The notes under the pieces: model-generated
The model's input: the letters and a program-made list of their open reading frames with translations, nothing else
Told to the model about the DNA's origin: nothing
Database searches by the model: none
NCBI GenBank assembly: GCA_964618785.1
Contig: CAZUCY010000007.1
Coordinates: forward strand, 1-53,818
Source of the DNA: FEN-1297 sp964618785
GTDB taxonomy: Bacteria > Bacteroidota > Ignavibacteria > Ignavibacteriales > Ignavibacteriaceae
Reading direction: 5' to 3'
Length of the DNA stretch: 53,818 nt
Position numbers and translations under genes: made by a program
Part shown: positions 43,103-51,389 of the stretch, piece by piece
Numbering within the stretch: the first letter of the stretch is position 1
How the letters are laid out: every line of letters starts with the position of its first letter

Positions 43103-43996
43103 TCAAAATGATAGTATTTTGGATAATTTCCTAAGATACTCCTGGCTTCCTGCCACATTCACAAACTGATCTGGGATTGCAATTCTCTTTAGCTTTGGAT
43201 GCTTTAACAATTTGTCAGATTCTTCAAGGTCATTGTATCCTTCAAGAATTGCTGAACCAAATCCTCCGCTCATTTGATGCTCTTCAATTGTTATTATTTT
43301 TTCATAATTATCAGCAATAATTTTTAATCCATCCAAGTCGAGAGGTTTTATAAATGGAAAACTATATAATCCCCAGGATAATTTATTATTATAAATATAA
43401 TTAAAAGAATATTTTAACATAGCTCCAGTTGATAAAATTGCTGTCCCTTTTCCTTCCAGTACCGGTATCATTTTTCCCAACTCAATTTTTATTTCATTTT
43501 TATGAACAATTGGCTCGCCTGCTTTTCCTAACCGTAAATAACATGGACCATTATGATTAATTATTAATGATGTAACAGCTCTAGTTTCGACCGGATCTCC
43601 TGGTGCACATACTGTTAAATTAGGTATAGTTCTTAACATCCCAAGTTCTTCAGTAGCATGATGCGAAGCGCCAAGAGACCCGTATGCATAACCACCGCCA
43701 ACTGCAACTATTTTTACGTTTAGATTATGATAACAGACATCATAACGTATCTGTTCCATACAGCGTAAAGTCGGGAAATTACCAATAGAATAAGTAAAAG
43801 CTGTATATCCTTCTAAAGCTAATCCGGCAGCAATCCCCATCATATTTTGTTCGGCGACACCGGCATTTAAAAATCTATCCGAAAATTCTTCGGCAAATGG
43901 TTCTACAACAGAAAAACCTAAGTCCCCGACAATTAAAAAAATTGATTTATCACTTCTTGCTTCTTCAATTAATTGATTTATAAATGCAGTTCTCAT
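43103..43996 (-). CDS. transketolase, C-terminal subunit (split type)
   Basis: 297 residues covering the PYR and C-terminal domains of transketolase: A-G-V-A-E-Q-N-M-M-G-I-A-A-G-L-A (the Glu that activates thiamine diphosphate), T-L-R-C-M-E-Q-I-R-Y-D-V-C-Y, G-G-G-Y-A-Y-G-S-L-G-A-S-H-H-A-T-E-E, and R-L-G-K-A-G-E-P. Together with the adjacent N-terminal subunit (joined stop-to-start, no gap) it makes one thiamine-dependent enzyme that moves two-carbon ketol units. Housekeeping transketolase is usually one ~660-residue chain; split pairs occur in polysaccharide and natural-product loci. Here it probably builds a branched sugar, see findings. Confidence 0.88.
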   Translation of the reverse strand: MRTAFINQLIEEARSDKSIFLIVGDLGFSVVEPFAEEFSDRFLNAGVAEQNMMGIAAGLALEGYTAFTYSIGNFPTLRCMEQIRYDVCYHNLNVKIVAVGGGYAYGSLGASHHATEELGMLRTIPNLTVCAPGDPVETRAVTSLIINHNGPCYLRLGKAGEPIVHKNEIKIELGKMIPVLEGKGTAILSTGAMLKYSFNYIYNNKLSWGLYSFPFIKPLDLDGLKIIADNYEKIITIEEHQMSGGFGSAILEGYNDLEESDKLLKHPKLKRIAIPDQFVNVAGSQEYLRKLSKILSF

Positions 43997-44809
43997 CTAC
44001 TTTTCTTCAATTTGCTTAAGTGCATTTTCCAATTCATCTTTATTAGGCGACTTATAATGCCATAATAATTTGTTTTCCATAAAATCTACACCTTTGCCTT
44101 TAATAGTATGAGCAATTATTGCTGTCGGTTTTTCCTTTTGTTTTGGTAAAGTTGAAAGTGCATTAAAAATTTGTTCATGATTATGCCCCTCAATTTCAAT
44201 TATTTCCCAATTAAAAGCTCTTAATTTGCTACTCAAAGGTTCAAGATCAAGAACATCTTTAACATTTCCTAAACTTTGTATTTTATTATAATCTATAATC
44301 ACTGTTAAGTTATCAAGTTTATTGTTAGGTGCAAATAAAAAAGCTTCCCAATTAGATCCTTCGTCCAATTCCCCATCGCTTAGAATAACAAAAATTCTAT
44401 GCTTTTCATTTTTCCTTTTTGCAGCGATTGACATTCCACAACCAACAGATAAGGCATGTCCTAAACTACCTGTTGACAATTCTATACCGGGAACTTTATG
44501 ACTTGCATGTGCTAATAAAATACTCCCATCTTGTGCGTAGCTATCTAATTCAGATATATCAAAAAATCCGGATAAAGCCAAAGTTGCATATAAGCTAGTA
44601 CAAGCATGACCCTTACTCAACAAAAATCGATCTCGTTCTTTCCATTTTGGTTCTGCAGGATCAAATTGTAATATTTTCGAATATAGTACAGCCAAAAGAT
44701 CAACCATAGATAAAGCGCCACCTATGTGTGAAGCTTTCGCTTTGTAAACCATTTCTAGGGTTTTTATGCGTATATTTTGTGCAAATTTTTCTGAGGACAT
44801 TTCGTTCAA
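43997..44809 (-). CDS. transketolase, N-terminal subunit (split type)
   Basis: 270 residues, the thiamine-diphosphate-binding PP domain: H-I-G-G-A-L-S, L-S-K-G-H-A, G-S-L-G-H-A-L-S-V-G-C-G, and the diphosphate/Mg motif G-E-L-D-E-G-S-N-W-E-A ending V-I-I-D-Y-N-K-I-Q. The motif begins S-D-G-E here, where most family members have G-D-G-E. It needs the C-terminal subunit encoded immediately downstream to be active. Gap of 61 bases after the FkbM methyltransferase gene. Confidence 0.88.
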   Translation of the reverse strand: MNEMSSEKFAQNIRIKTLEMVYKAKASHIGGALSMVDLLAVLYSKILQFDPAEPKWKERDRFLLSKGHACTSLYATLALSGFFDISELDSYAQDGSILLAHASHKVPGIELSTGSLGHALSVGCGMSIAAKRKNEKHRIFVILSDGELDEGSNWEAFLFAPNNKLDNLTVIIDYNKIQSLGNVKDVLDLEPLSSKLRAFNWEIIEIEGHNHEQIFNALSTLPKQKEKPTAIIAHTIKGKGVDFMENKLLWHYKSPNKDELENALKQIEEK

Positions 44810-44870
44810 TTTATTTTTCTAGATTCGAGTGTGCTAAAGCAAAGATTTTATTTTTAATCTTTAAATATAT

Positions 44871-45797
44871 TTACTCAATACAAAATCTGTTTATTTTTTC
44901 TAAATGTTTTTCTTTATGCAAAAAGAAATAATTTGTTTCAATCGTATTTTCGTCTACATACCCAAACTGTACAAGTTTATTTTTACGTGAAATGAAACAT
45001 TGATAACCAATTTCTTTTAATAATTTGATAATATCGTTTGGATGATAGTTGAATTTTGTTGTCCATTTCCGAAGCATTTCAGAAAATATAATGGGTTTAT
45101 TTTTTTTAATTGTCTCAATTCCGCCAGTGAACACAAGTTTCTCTGCACCTTCTACATCGCATTTTATAAAATCAATTATAATATTGTTCTCAGTTGTGAA
45201 ATCATCTAACTTTTTCACACTACAATTAACAGTATTAATTTTATCATTATTAGAAACGTTCGCTAAGCTTGCATTAACAGAAAGCGACGGGTCTAAATAA
45301 AATATAAATGTACCGACAGCATCAGATAACCCATAATTACAGGATTCTATGTTCTTAATTTCATTCAACTGAATATTTTCATTCAATAATTTGTATATAT
45401 AAGGAATAGGTTCAAATGAGAAAATCTTTGAATTAGGAAATTTCCTTGCAATAGTAATAGCATACCAACCTATATTAGCTCCAATATCAAAGATATTAAA
45501 ATCTGGTTCCATCATATTAATTTGCATCATTAACTCGTCTTCTTCGTAACTCCCAAAGTTCAGTGTATCAAACTGGGCAAGGCGCTTATCATCTTTCAAA
45601 CAAATAAGTTTTAACCCGGAATCTCTAAATTTCATGATTACTTTATCATCTTCAATTTCAATATTGGAAATATTTGTGCTTTTAATATACTCGGCATAAT
45701 CAAAAAGGATAGCATGTTGCCCGTACATTTTATCTATGTACTGCAACTTATTTATATTTCCTTGATCAAATTCTTTTTTAATTAGGTCTAATTTCAT
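44871..45797 (-). CDS. FkbM family methyltransferase
   Basis: 308 residues. The S-adenosylmethionine fold is visible at ~110-170: F-N-I-F-D-I-G-A-N-I-G-W-Y-A-I (motif I), K-I-F-S-F-E-P-I-P-Y-I-Y-K-L-L (motif II), then D-F-I-K-C-D-V-E-G-A-E (motif IV). FkbM members methylate hydroxyl groups, often on sugars of surface glycans. The ~90-residue head before motif I is typical for the family. Its start overlaps the end of the SDR gene by 4 bases, so it may O-methylate the same deoxysugar. Confidence 0.85.
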   Translation of the reverse strand: MKLDLIKKEFDQGNINKLQYIDKMYGQHAILFDYAEYIKSTNISNIEIEDDKVIMKFRDSGLKLICLKDDKRLAQFDTLNFGSYEEDELMMQINMMEPDFNIFDIGANIGWYAITIARKFPNSKIFSFEPIPYIYKLLNENIQLNEIKNIESCNYGLSDAVGTFIFYLDPSLSVNASLANVSNNDKINTVNCSVKKLDDFTTENNIIIDFIKCDVEGAEKLVFTGGIETIKKNKPIIFSEMLRKWTTKFNYHPNDIIKLLKEIGYQCFISRKNKLVQFGYVDENTIETNYFFLHKEKHLEKINRFCIE

Positions 45798-46843
45798 TGG
45801 TAACTCTTTATTGTTCTATAAAAACCTTCTTCAATACTCACTTTAGGGGACCATCCTAATTTGTTGAGTTTTGCTAAATCAGGGCAATTCCGTAAAACTA
45901 CGCTTTTTAAATATCCTTCTGTATTATCAGGACTTTCTATAATTTTTAATTTTCTTTCGGGAAACAATTTTATTAATTTTTCAGCTAATTCTATTATGCT
46001 GATATATTCGTTTGGATTACCAACATTATATGCCTCTCCTATTTTCCCTTCCAATAAAACTTTAAAAAATGCTATTGTTGCATCTCGAAGATAACAAAAT
46101 GACCTATTAGCCTTTCCATCACTTTTCATTATAATATCGTTTCTTTTTACTATATCAGAAACAAAATCTGCATATACTCTCCCATCATCTAAAGACATAC
46201 ATGGACCATAAATATGAAAAGGTCTAACTATTTTAATAGGTACTCCATATTGGTGCATCCAACTAATACACATGTTTTCCCCCATTCTTTTGCTTTCTCC
46301 GTAACAAGAACGAACATTCAAAGGATCTAAGTATCCATAGTCATTTTCATTTATGGCATTTTTACTCTCGCCCACTTTCCCATAGACTTCACTAGAACTA
46401 AAATACAAGAATGATTTTATTGAATTCTGGTTTGCAACTTTTAACAAATTGTTTGTACCTAAAACATTTGCACTTAATGTGCCGACCGGATCAACACCAT
46501 AATATTTAGGACTTGCTTGACTTGCTGCATGAATAATAAAATCTAACTTCTCATTAATATTTATCGATTCACAAACATCTTGTACTAAAAAATATAAATC
46601 ATCAAGTCCTATATAGTCAGCAAATCTTTTTTGAGCTTTTTCAATATTTCTGACAAGAGCAATTACTTTAGCTTTCTTTTCAAACTTAGTTTCGTTAAGA
46701 TGTAATATTACCCCAACCATATAAGCAGGCAAAAAACCATTTGCACCAGAGATTAGAATTGTTTTCCCTTCAAGCTCATACCAAGGTATGTTTGCAGTAG
46801 TAATGAATTCTAAATCCTCTTGAATAATCTTATTGTTTAACAT
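45794..46843 (-). CDS. NAD-dependent epimerase/dehydratase (extended SDR) of the dideoxysugar cluster
   Basis: 349 residues. A ~25-residue lead precedes the Rossmann loop I-S-G-A-N-G-F-L-P-A-Y, where the last Gly of GxxGxxG is Pro. Catalytic S-S-S-E-V-Y-G and Y-G-E-S-K are intact, as is the R-P-F-H-I-Y-G-P block. It resembles nucleotide-sugar dehydratases/decarboxylases. In CDP-3,6-dideoxyhexose clusters an SDR reduces or epimerises the 4-keto sugar (abequose, tyvelose or yersiniose A synthase); that is the likely role here. Placed 13 bases after the FNR reductase gene. Confidence 0.8.
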   Translation of the reverse strand: MLNNKIIQEDLEFITTANIPWYELEGKTILISGANGFLPAYMVGVILHLNETKFEKKAKVIALVRNIEKAQKRFADYIGLDDLYFLVQDVCESININEKLDFIIHAASQASPKYYGVDPVGTLSANVLGTNNLLKVANQNSIKSFLYFSSSEVYGKVGESKNAINENDYGYLDPLNVRSCYGESKRMGENMCISWMHQYGVPIKIVRPFHIYGPCMSLDDGRVYADFVSDIVKRNDIIMKSDGKANRSFCYLRDATIAFFKVLLEGKIGEAYNVGNPNEYISIIELAEKLIKLFPERKLKIIESPDNTEGYLKSVVLRNCPDLAKLNKLGWSPKVSIEEGFYRTIKSYQ

Positions 46844-46856
46844 TTAAATATTTTTT

Positions 46857-47573
46857 TTATTCCCAATCATCAGTAATAATATTATTTTCCAAAACAGCTT
46901 TGTCTAAAAGAAATTTTTTAAATGATTTTATCATAACAGGAGGGCCTGAGATAAAATAAGTAGAATGAACCCCGCATTTGCTAAATATTTTGTTTATATC
47001 AATCAGTCCGTCTGTATCTTCATAAGCGAATTCCACAAATTTTGTTTCTTGCGAATGGTACGAATTAGTGTGAATTTCACTAATTTTTTGCATGACGTTT
47101 AATTCATCATTATAAATATTGTATTCTTTAGTTCGAAAGCCGAAATATATACGCGGGTTGATGTATTCTTTGAACGATTCATGAGTGAATAAAGATAAAA
47201 AAGGAGTAACACCTGTTCCACCTGCAATAAAAACACAATTATTTTTATCGTGATTTCTCTGGAAAATATCACCATAAGGCATTTTAAGCCATAGTACTTT
47301 CCCTCCGTGTAGTTCTTGCGACATCCTTTTGGTGAAATTACCTTTAACTGCAAAAGTTATTTTTAATGTTTCTTCGTTTGGACTGCTCTGCATTGAGAAG
47401 CATCTGGATTCTGGCCATTGCCCGGCGCCATCATATTCATCCAGAGATAAATGTAAAAACTGTCCCGGATTGTATATAAATTTTTTATCCGACGAAAATG
47501 AGATCGTGTAAATACCCGGGATTGGGTTTGTTATTTTCTCTACTTTTGATTTGTATTTTTTTATGATAGACAT
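46857..47573 (-). CDS. FAD/NAD(P)-binding reductase of the CDP-6-deoxy-glucoseen reductase type, lacking a 2Fe-2S domain
   Basis: 238 residues of ferredoxin-NADP reductase fold: an FAD-binding barrel with the R-x-Y-S-like motif (R-C-F-S-M-Q-S-S-P), K-M-P-Y-G-D-I-F as the second FAD block, and a nucleotide-binding F-I-A-G-G-T-G-V-T-P-F-L-S, then Y-F-I-S-G-P-P-V-M. In the known E3 enzyme of CDP-3,6-dideoxyhexose synthesis (RfbI/AscD, ~330 residues) an N-terminal plant-type ferredoxin domain comes first; here it is absent. It should pass electrons from NAD(P)H to the dehydratase, through a separate ferredoxin or directly. Confidence 0.8.
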   Translation of the reverse strand: MSIIKKYKSKVEKITNPIPGIYTISFSSDKKFIYNPGQFLHLSLDEYDGAGQWPESRCFSMQSSPNEETLKITFAVKGNFTKRMSQELHGGKVLWLKMPYGDIFQRNHDKNNCVFIAGGTGVTPFLSLFTHESFKEYINPRIYFGFRTKEYNIYNDELNVMQKISEIHTNSYHSQETKFVEFAYEDTDGLIDINKIFSKCGVHSTYFISGPPVMIKSFKKFLLDKAVLENNIITDDWE

Positions 47574-47659
47574 AAAATTTGATTCGTAGTGTAACTTTGT
47601 GTTTTACTTTGAGGAACTTTGTGAAATAAAACAGTTTCACTAAGTCTTCACTAAGTAAC

Positions 47660-48031
47660 TCAAAGTATTAATCTCCTAATTCCATCCTTTAATGATTTTG
47701 TATAGAAATTTAACAACAGCCCTAATTTGCATCCCGATAACAGCATATACGTTAATGTTTGTGCGATATGAACATCATTAAACATTTCAACACTCTTCGG
47801 TTCTATCACCACTTTATTTTCTACCAACAAATCAATTCGATAACAACATTCAAGTTTCACTTCCTGATAAACCAAAGGTAATGCTATTTCCTATTCAACC
47901 CTTAAACCTGACTTTGTTAGTTCGTAAGCTAAACATTCTTTGTATGCACTTTCTAATAATCCTGGTCCTAATGCAGAATGAACTTTGAAGGCACAATCCA
48001 GAATTATTTTACTTATCTCATTTTCAGTCAT
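47660..48031 (-). pseudogene. GxxExxY family gene interrupted by an in-frame amber stop
   Basis: The ATG at 48031 opens a 123-residue frame. It has the name motif (G-P-G-L-L-E-S-A-Y-K-E-C-L), a Y-R-I-D-L-L-V-E-N-K-V-V-I-E-P-K block (a PD-(D/E)xK-like core, with Pro where the family has Leu) and a normal end. Codon 47 is TAG (47891-47893), where the family has Lys or Gln (V-E-[K/Q]-E-I-A-L-P-L). Everything else is intact, so this is a young lesion or a readthrough gene. Function of the family is unknown. It splits rfbH from the reductase gene and is surrounded by short repeats. Confidence 0.75.
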
Positions 48032-48058
48032 AAAACTAATTACAGAACGCCCCTCGAT

Positions 48059-49369
48059 TTAATAACCTGACATAAATTTATCAACTATTTCTTCTATGTA
48101 GTCGAGTTTTTCGGGTGAATTACCGGGATATGTTCCAAGGAAAAATGTATTGTTCATAATGTAGTCGGAGTTATTTAAATGCCCTGCTATTTTAAAATTT
48201 TTACCTATAAACGCCGGTTGCCTTGTCAAATTACCGCCAAATAAATTTCTTGTTTCAATCAAATTATGGTTTAGATATTTTGTTAACTCATCTCTTTTAA
48301 AAGGCGCATTATCTTTTACGGTAACAATATAACTAAACCAAGCGGGATCGGAATTTTCAGTTGCTTTTGGCAAAATAAAATATTGAGAATATTTTTCAAA
48401 TATCCGGTTGTAATGTTTAAAATTCGCTTTCCGTTTTGCACAGAACTCAGGAAGTTTATCAATTTGAGCAGAACCAATCGCAGCCTGCATATCGGTCATT
48501 TTAAAATTATACCCGATTTCAGAATAGACATATTTATGATCATATCCGTACGGCAAAGTACCAAACTCTTGAGAAAATCTTTTTCCGCAGGTGTTATTTT
48601 CGCCGCCGGCGCAGTAACAGTCCCGCCCCCAATCTCTAAGGGACTTAATTATTTTTGCCAGCTGTTCATCATTGGTAATAACAGCGCCGCCTTCACCTGT
48701 AGTAATATGATGAGCAGGGTAAAAGCTTATTGTAGAAATATGCCCAAATGTACCTGTATATTTCTCTTTGTATTTGCTGCCAAAAGCATCGCAATTGTCT
48801 TCAATTACCCAAAGATTATACTCTTTTGCTAACTGAAGCACGACATCAACGTTAAAAGGATTGCCAAGTGTGTGTGCCAAAAATATGCACCTGGTTTTAT
48901 CGCTGATAACTTTTTTCAGCATTTCAACATCAATGTTATATGTTGGAATATCTATATCTACAAAAACCGGGACACAATTATTTTGGATTATTGGAGTAAC
49001 CGTAGAAGGAAACCCTGCAGAAACGGAAATTACTTCATCACACGGTTTTAATCTTTTGTCACCAAGTTTCGGAGAAGTCAAAGCTGAAAAGGCAAGCAGG
49101 TTTGCAGAAGAACCTGAATTAACAAGGATTACATTTTTAACGTCTAAATATTCTGCTATTTTTTCTGCAAACGATTCTGAAAATCGGCCTTCAGTCAGCC
49201 AAAAATCGAGAGATGAATCCACCAAAGCAGTAAGTTCTTTTTCGTCAAAGACTCTACCTGCGTAATTTACACGCGATTTCCCCGGGATAAATCCAACATC
49301 TCTAAATTTAGCTGCATAATACTCTTTTGTTAACGTTAATATTTGTTCTCTAAGTTCAGAATGGGTCAT
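48059..49369 (-). CDS. rfbH: CDP-4-keto-6-deoxy-D-glucose 3-dehydratase (E1; RfbH/DdhC/AscC)
   Basis: 436 residues, the family length. It is a PLP-fold enzyme in which the Schiff-base lysine is replaced by histidine: F-Y-P-A-H-H-I-T-T-G-E-G-G places it at residue 220, the same number as in the Yersinia enzyme. Cys 193 (D-N-C-D-A-F-G) and the cluster C-Y-C-A-G-G-E-N-N-T-C-G-K-R-F (251-265) provide the iron-sulfur ligands. Uniquely among aminotransferase-like enzymes it uses PMP plus an iron-sulfur cluster to remove the C-3 hydroxyl of CDP-4-keto-6-deoxyglucose. It needs the reductase at 46857 as electron donor. Confidence 0.95.
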   Translation of the reverse strand: MTHSELREQILTLTKEYYAAKFRDVGFIPGKSRVNYAGRVFDEKELTALVDSSLDFWLTEGRFSESFAEKIAEYLDVKNVILVNSGSSANLLAFSALTSPKLGDKRLKPCDEVISVSAGFPSTVTPIIQNNCVPVFVDIDIPTYNIDVEMLKKVISDKTRCIFLAHTLGNPFNVDVVLQLAKEYNLWVIEDNCDAFGSKYKEKYTGTFGHISTISFYPAHHITTGEGGAVITNDEQLAKIIKSLRDWGRDCYCAGGENNTCGKRFSQEFGTLPYGYDHKYVYSEIGYNFKMTDMQAAIGSAQIDKLPEFCAKRKANFKHYNRIFEKYSQYFILPKATENSDPAWFSYIVTVKDNAPFKRDELTKYLNHNLIETRNLFGGNLTRQPAFIGKNFKIAGHLNNSDYIMNNTFFLGTYPGNSPEKLDYIEEIVDKFMSGY

Positions 49370-49378
49370 TAATTATCC

Positions 49379-50616
49379 TTAATCTTTTTGTTACACAGAG
49401 AGCCGCCGAGACTGCACAGAGAACCATTTAGATTTTAAAGTGACCATTCAATTCCCTTTTGTCGCGCTATTGTAATGTAATCTAAAATTTGTTGTTTCCT
49501 TTTTTCGTAAATGTTACCAATGCCGAATTCAACTGTGTAGCCATCTATTGTGAACTTAATTAGTTCATCAAAAGTCAGGACCGGTTTCCATTTAAGGTTC
49601 CATAAGGCTTTGGAAATATCAAGTTTTAGCATGTTTGCTTCATGAAGTTTTTCGGCAGTATCCTCAAAAACAGCCTGCCCTTTGCCGTAATATTTAATCA
49701 ATGCTTCAATAAGTTCCGAAACTTTGTGGTTTGACTGGTCCAAAGGACCAAAATTCCAACTTCCCGCATATTTATTTCCCTCGATATACAATTTTACAGC
49801 TAAAAGAAGATAACCGCTTAATGGTTCTAATATGTGCTGCCAGGGTCTTGTAGCTTCAGGATTTCTGATAATTAATGATTCACCTTTTTTTAATGCCCGG
49901 AAAAAATCGGGTACAATCCTGTATTCAGCCCAGTCACCGCCGCCAATAACATTGCCTGCTCTTGCGGAAGCAATTGCGCAATGAGTATCATTTGTAAAGA
50001 AAGAATTTAGATATGCATTAGTAACTAATTCAGAGCAGCCTTTAGAAGCGCTGTATGGGTCTTTACCGCCCATCGGGTCGTTTTCTCGGTAGCCCCAAAA
50101 CCATTCATTATTTTGATAACATTTATCACTTGTTATATTCACGGCTGCTTTTATGCTTTTAATCTTCCGGACGGCTTCAAAAAAATTAACCGTACCCATA
50201 ATATTGGTTTCAAAAGTGTAATGCGGGTTTTTATAAGATTCCAATACAATTGGCTGGGCAGCAAGGTGAAAAGCAAACTCCGGCTGAATTTTTTCGAAAT
50301 AATTATTAAGTTTATTGAGATCTCTAATATCACCGTCTAGATGGTGAATTTTCTCATTTAATTTACATTTTAAAAAATTATCCTCTTCCCGTTGAGGGGG
50401 CAGTGCATAACCAAACACATCTGCGCCAAGCTCTTTTAACCAGATAGCAAGCCATGAACCTTTGAAGCCTGTGTCACCGGTAAGTAGTACTTTTTTATTC
50501 TTGTATACGTTGTTAAAAATATTCATTTTTTTTCTTTGTAGTTCTTTGTGTTACCTCTACAGTAGACTTTGTAACAAATTTTTCTTACACAGAGAGTCAC
50601 GGGGAAGCACAGGGTA
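49379..50616. repeat. short interspersed repeat TTACACAGAGAG...GCACAG in rfb intergenic gaps
   Basis: 49391-49423 reads TTACACAGAGAGCCGCCGAG then ACTGCACAGAGAA; 50585-50615 reads TTACACAGAGAGTCACGGGG then AAGCACAGGGT. The two match at most positions. The gap at 50540-50580 also holds CTTTGTAGTTCTTTGTGTTA, close to the inverted form, and similar ACTTTGTG stretches lie at 47590-47625 beside the GxxExxY gene. Extent given covers the two clear copies; only the short stretches named are repeats. Confidence 0.5.
49435..50526 (-). CDS. rfbG: CDP-glucose 4,6-dehydratase (RfbG/DdhB)
   Basis: 363 residues, extended SDR. V-L-L-T-G-D-T-G-F-K-G-S-W-L-A-I-W-L is the nucleotide-binding loop typical of CDP-glucose dehydratases, followed by T-S-D-K-C-Y, catalytic D-P-Y-S-A-S-K and A-R-A-G-N-V-I-G-G-G-D-W. 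It turns CDP-glucose into CDP-4-keto-6-deoxyglucose with bound NAD+. It lies between the cytidylyltransferase and the 3-dehydratase genes, separated from each by gaps (92 and 65 bases) that carry related short repeats. Confidence 0.95.
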   Translation of the reverse strand: MNIFNNVYKNKKVLLTGDTGFKGSWLAIWLKELGADVFGYALPPQREEDNFLKCKLNEKIHHLDGDIRDLNKLNNYFEKIQPEFAFHLAAQPIVLESYKNPHYTFETNIMGTVNFFEAVRKIKSIKAAVNITSDKCYQNNEWFWGYRENDPMGGKDPYSASKGCSELVTNAYLNSFFTNDTHCAIASARAGNVIGGGDWAEYRIVPDFFRALKKGESLIIRNPEATRPWQHILEPLSGYLLLAVKLYIEGNKYAGSWNFGPLDQSNHKVSELIEALIKYYGKGQAVFEDTAEKLHEANMLKLDISKALWNLKWKPVLTFDELIKFTIDGYTVEFGIGNIYEKRKQQILDYITIARQKGIEWSL

Positions 50617-50618
50617 TT

Positions 50619-51389
50619 TTACCAGATTTTCCAAGCCGATTTGCCGGCAATCCACAAACTTTCAAGTTCGTTTTTATCGGAAAGTTTATCCATCGGCATC
50701 CAAAAGCCATGATGATAAAATGCATTTAATTGTTTTTCAACTGCCAAGGTTTCCAACGGTTTTTTCTCAAAAACAGTGGTATCATTTTCAATATAATTAA
50801 AAATTTCCGGTTCTAATACAAAAAAACCGGCATTAATCCATGAACCATCACCTTTTGGTTTTTCTGTAAATTCTTCTACTTTATCTTCACTGCTTATTTT
50901 TAAAGCGCCGAATCTACCCGTGGGCATAGCTGCTGTTAAAGTCGCAATAGCATTTTTCGAATTATGGAACTCAACCAACTCCTTGATATTTATGTCTGCT
51001 ACCCCATCTCCGTATGTCATCAAAAAACTTTCATTATCCGTATATTCTTTTACTCTTAAAATTCTTCCGCCTGTCATAGTATTATCGCCGGTATCAACAA
51101 GAGTTACCTTCCAAGGTTCAGAATTATTATTATGCACTTCCATCTTGTTCTTGCTTAAGTCTATTGTAACATCTGATTGATGCAAAAAATAATTTGCAAA
51201 ATACTCTTTAATTAAATAACCTTTATAACCGAGGCAAATAATAAATTCATTAAAACCATAATGGGAATAAATTTTCATTATATGCCATAAAATCGGCATT
51301 CCACCTATTTCCACCATTGGTTTGGGCTTAATGGTCGTTTCTTCACTAAGCCGGGTGCCAAGCCCCCCCGCTAAAATTACTACTTTCAT
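50619..51389 (-). CDS. rfbF: glucose-1-phosphate cytidylyltransferase (RfbF/DdhA)
   Basis: 256 residues, as in Salmonella RfbF. L-A-G-G-L-G-T-R-L-S-E-E-T-x4-K-P-M-V-E-I-G is the nucleotidyltransferase signature; M-T-Y-G-D-G-V-A-D and N-A-G-F-F-V-L-E-P-E-I-F-N-Y complete the active site. It makes CDP-glucose from CTP and glucose-1-phosphate, the first step of the CDP-3,6-dideoxyhexose route. First gene of the minus-strand polysaccharide locus; the promoter should lie in 51390-51500, where the minus strand has a TATAAT but no clear -35. Confidence 0.95.
   Translation of the reverse strand: MKVVILAGGLGTRLSEETTIKPKPMVEIGGMPILWHIMKIYSHYGFNEFIICLGYKGYLIKEYFANYFLHQSDVTIDLSKNKMEVHNNNSEPWKVTLVDTGDNTMTGGRILRVKEYTDNESFLMTYGDGVADINIKELVEFHNSKNAIATLTAAMPTGRFGALKISSEDKVEEFTEKPKGDGSWINAGFFVLEPEIFNYIENDTTVFEKKPLETLAVEKQLNAFYHHGFWMPMDKLSDKNELESLWIAGKSAWKIW

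Noticed and set aside
48383..49265. Two open plus-strand frames (149 and 134 codons) opposite rfbH
   Set aside because: Antisense to an intact, strongly recognised gene; no family pattern.
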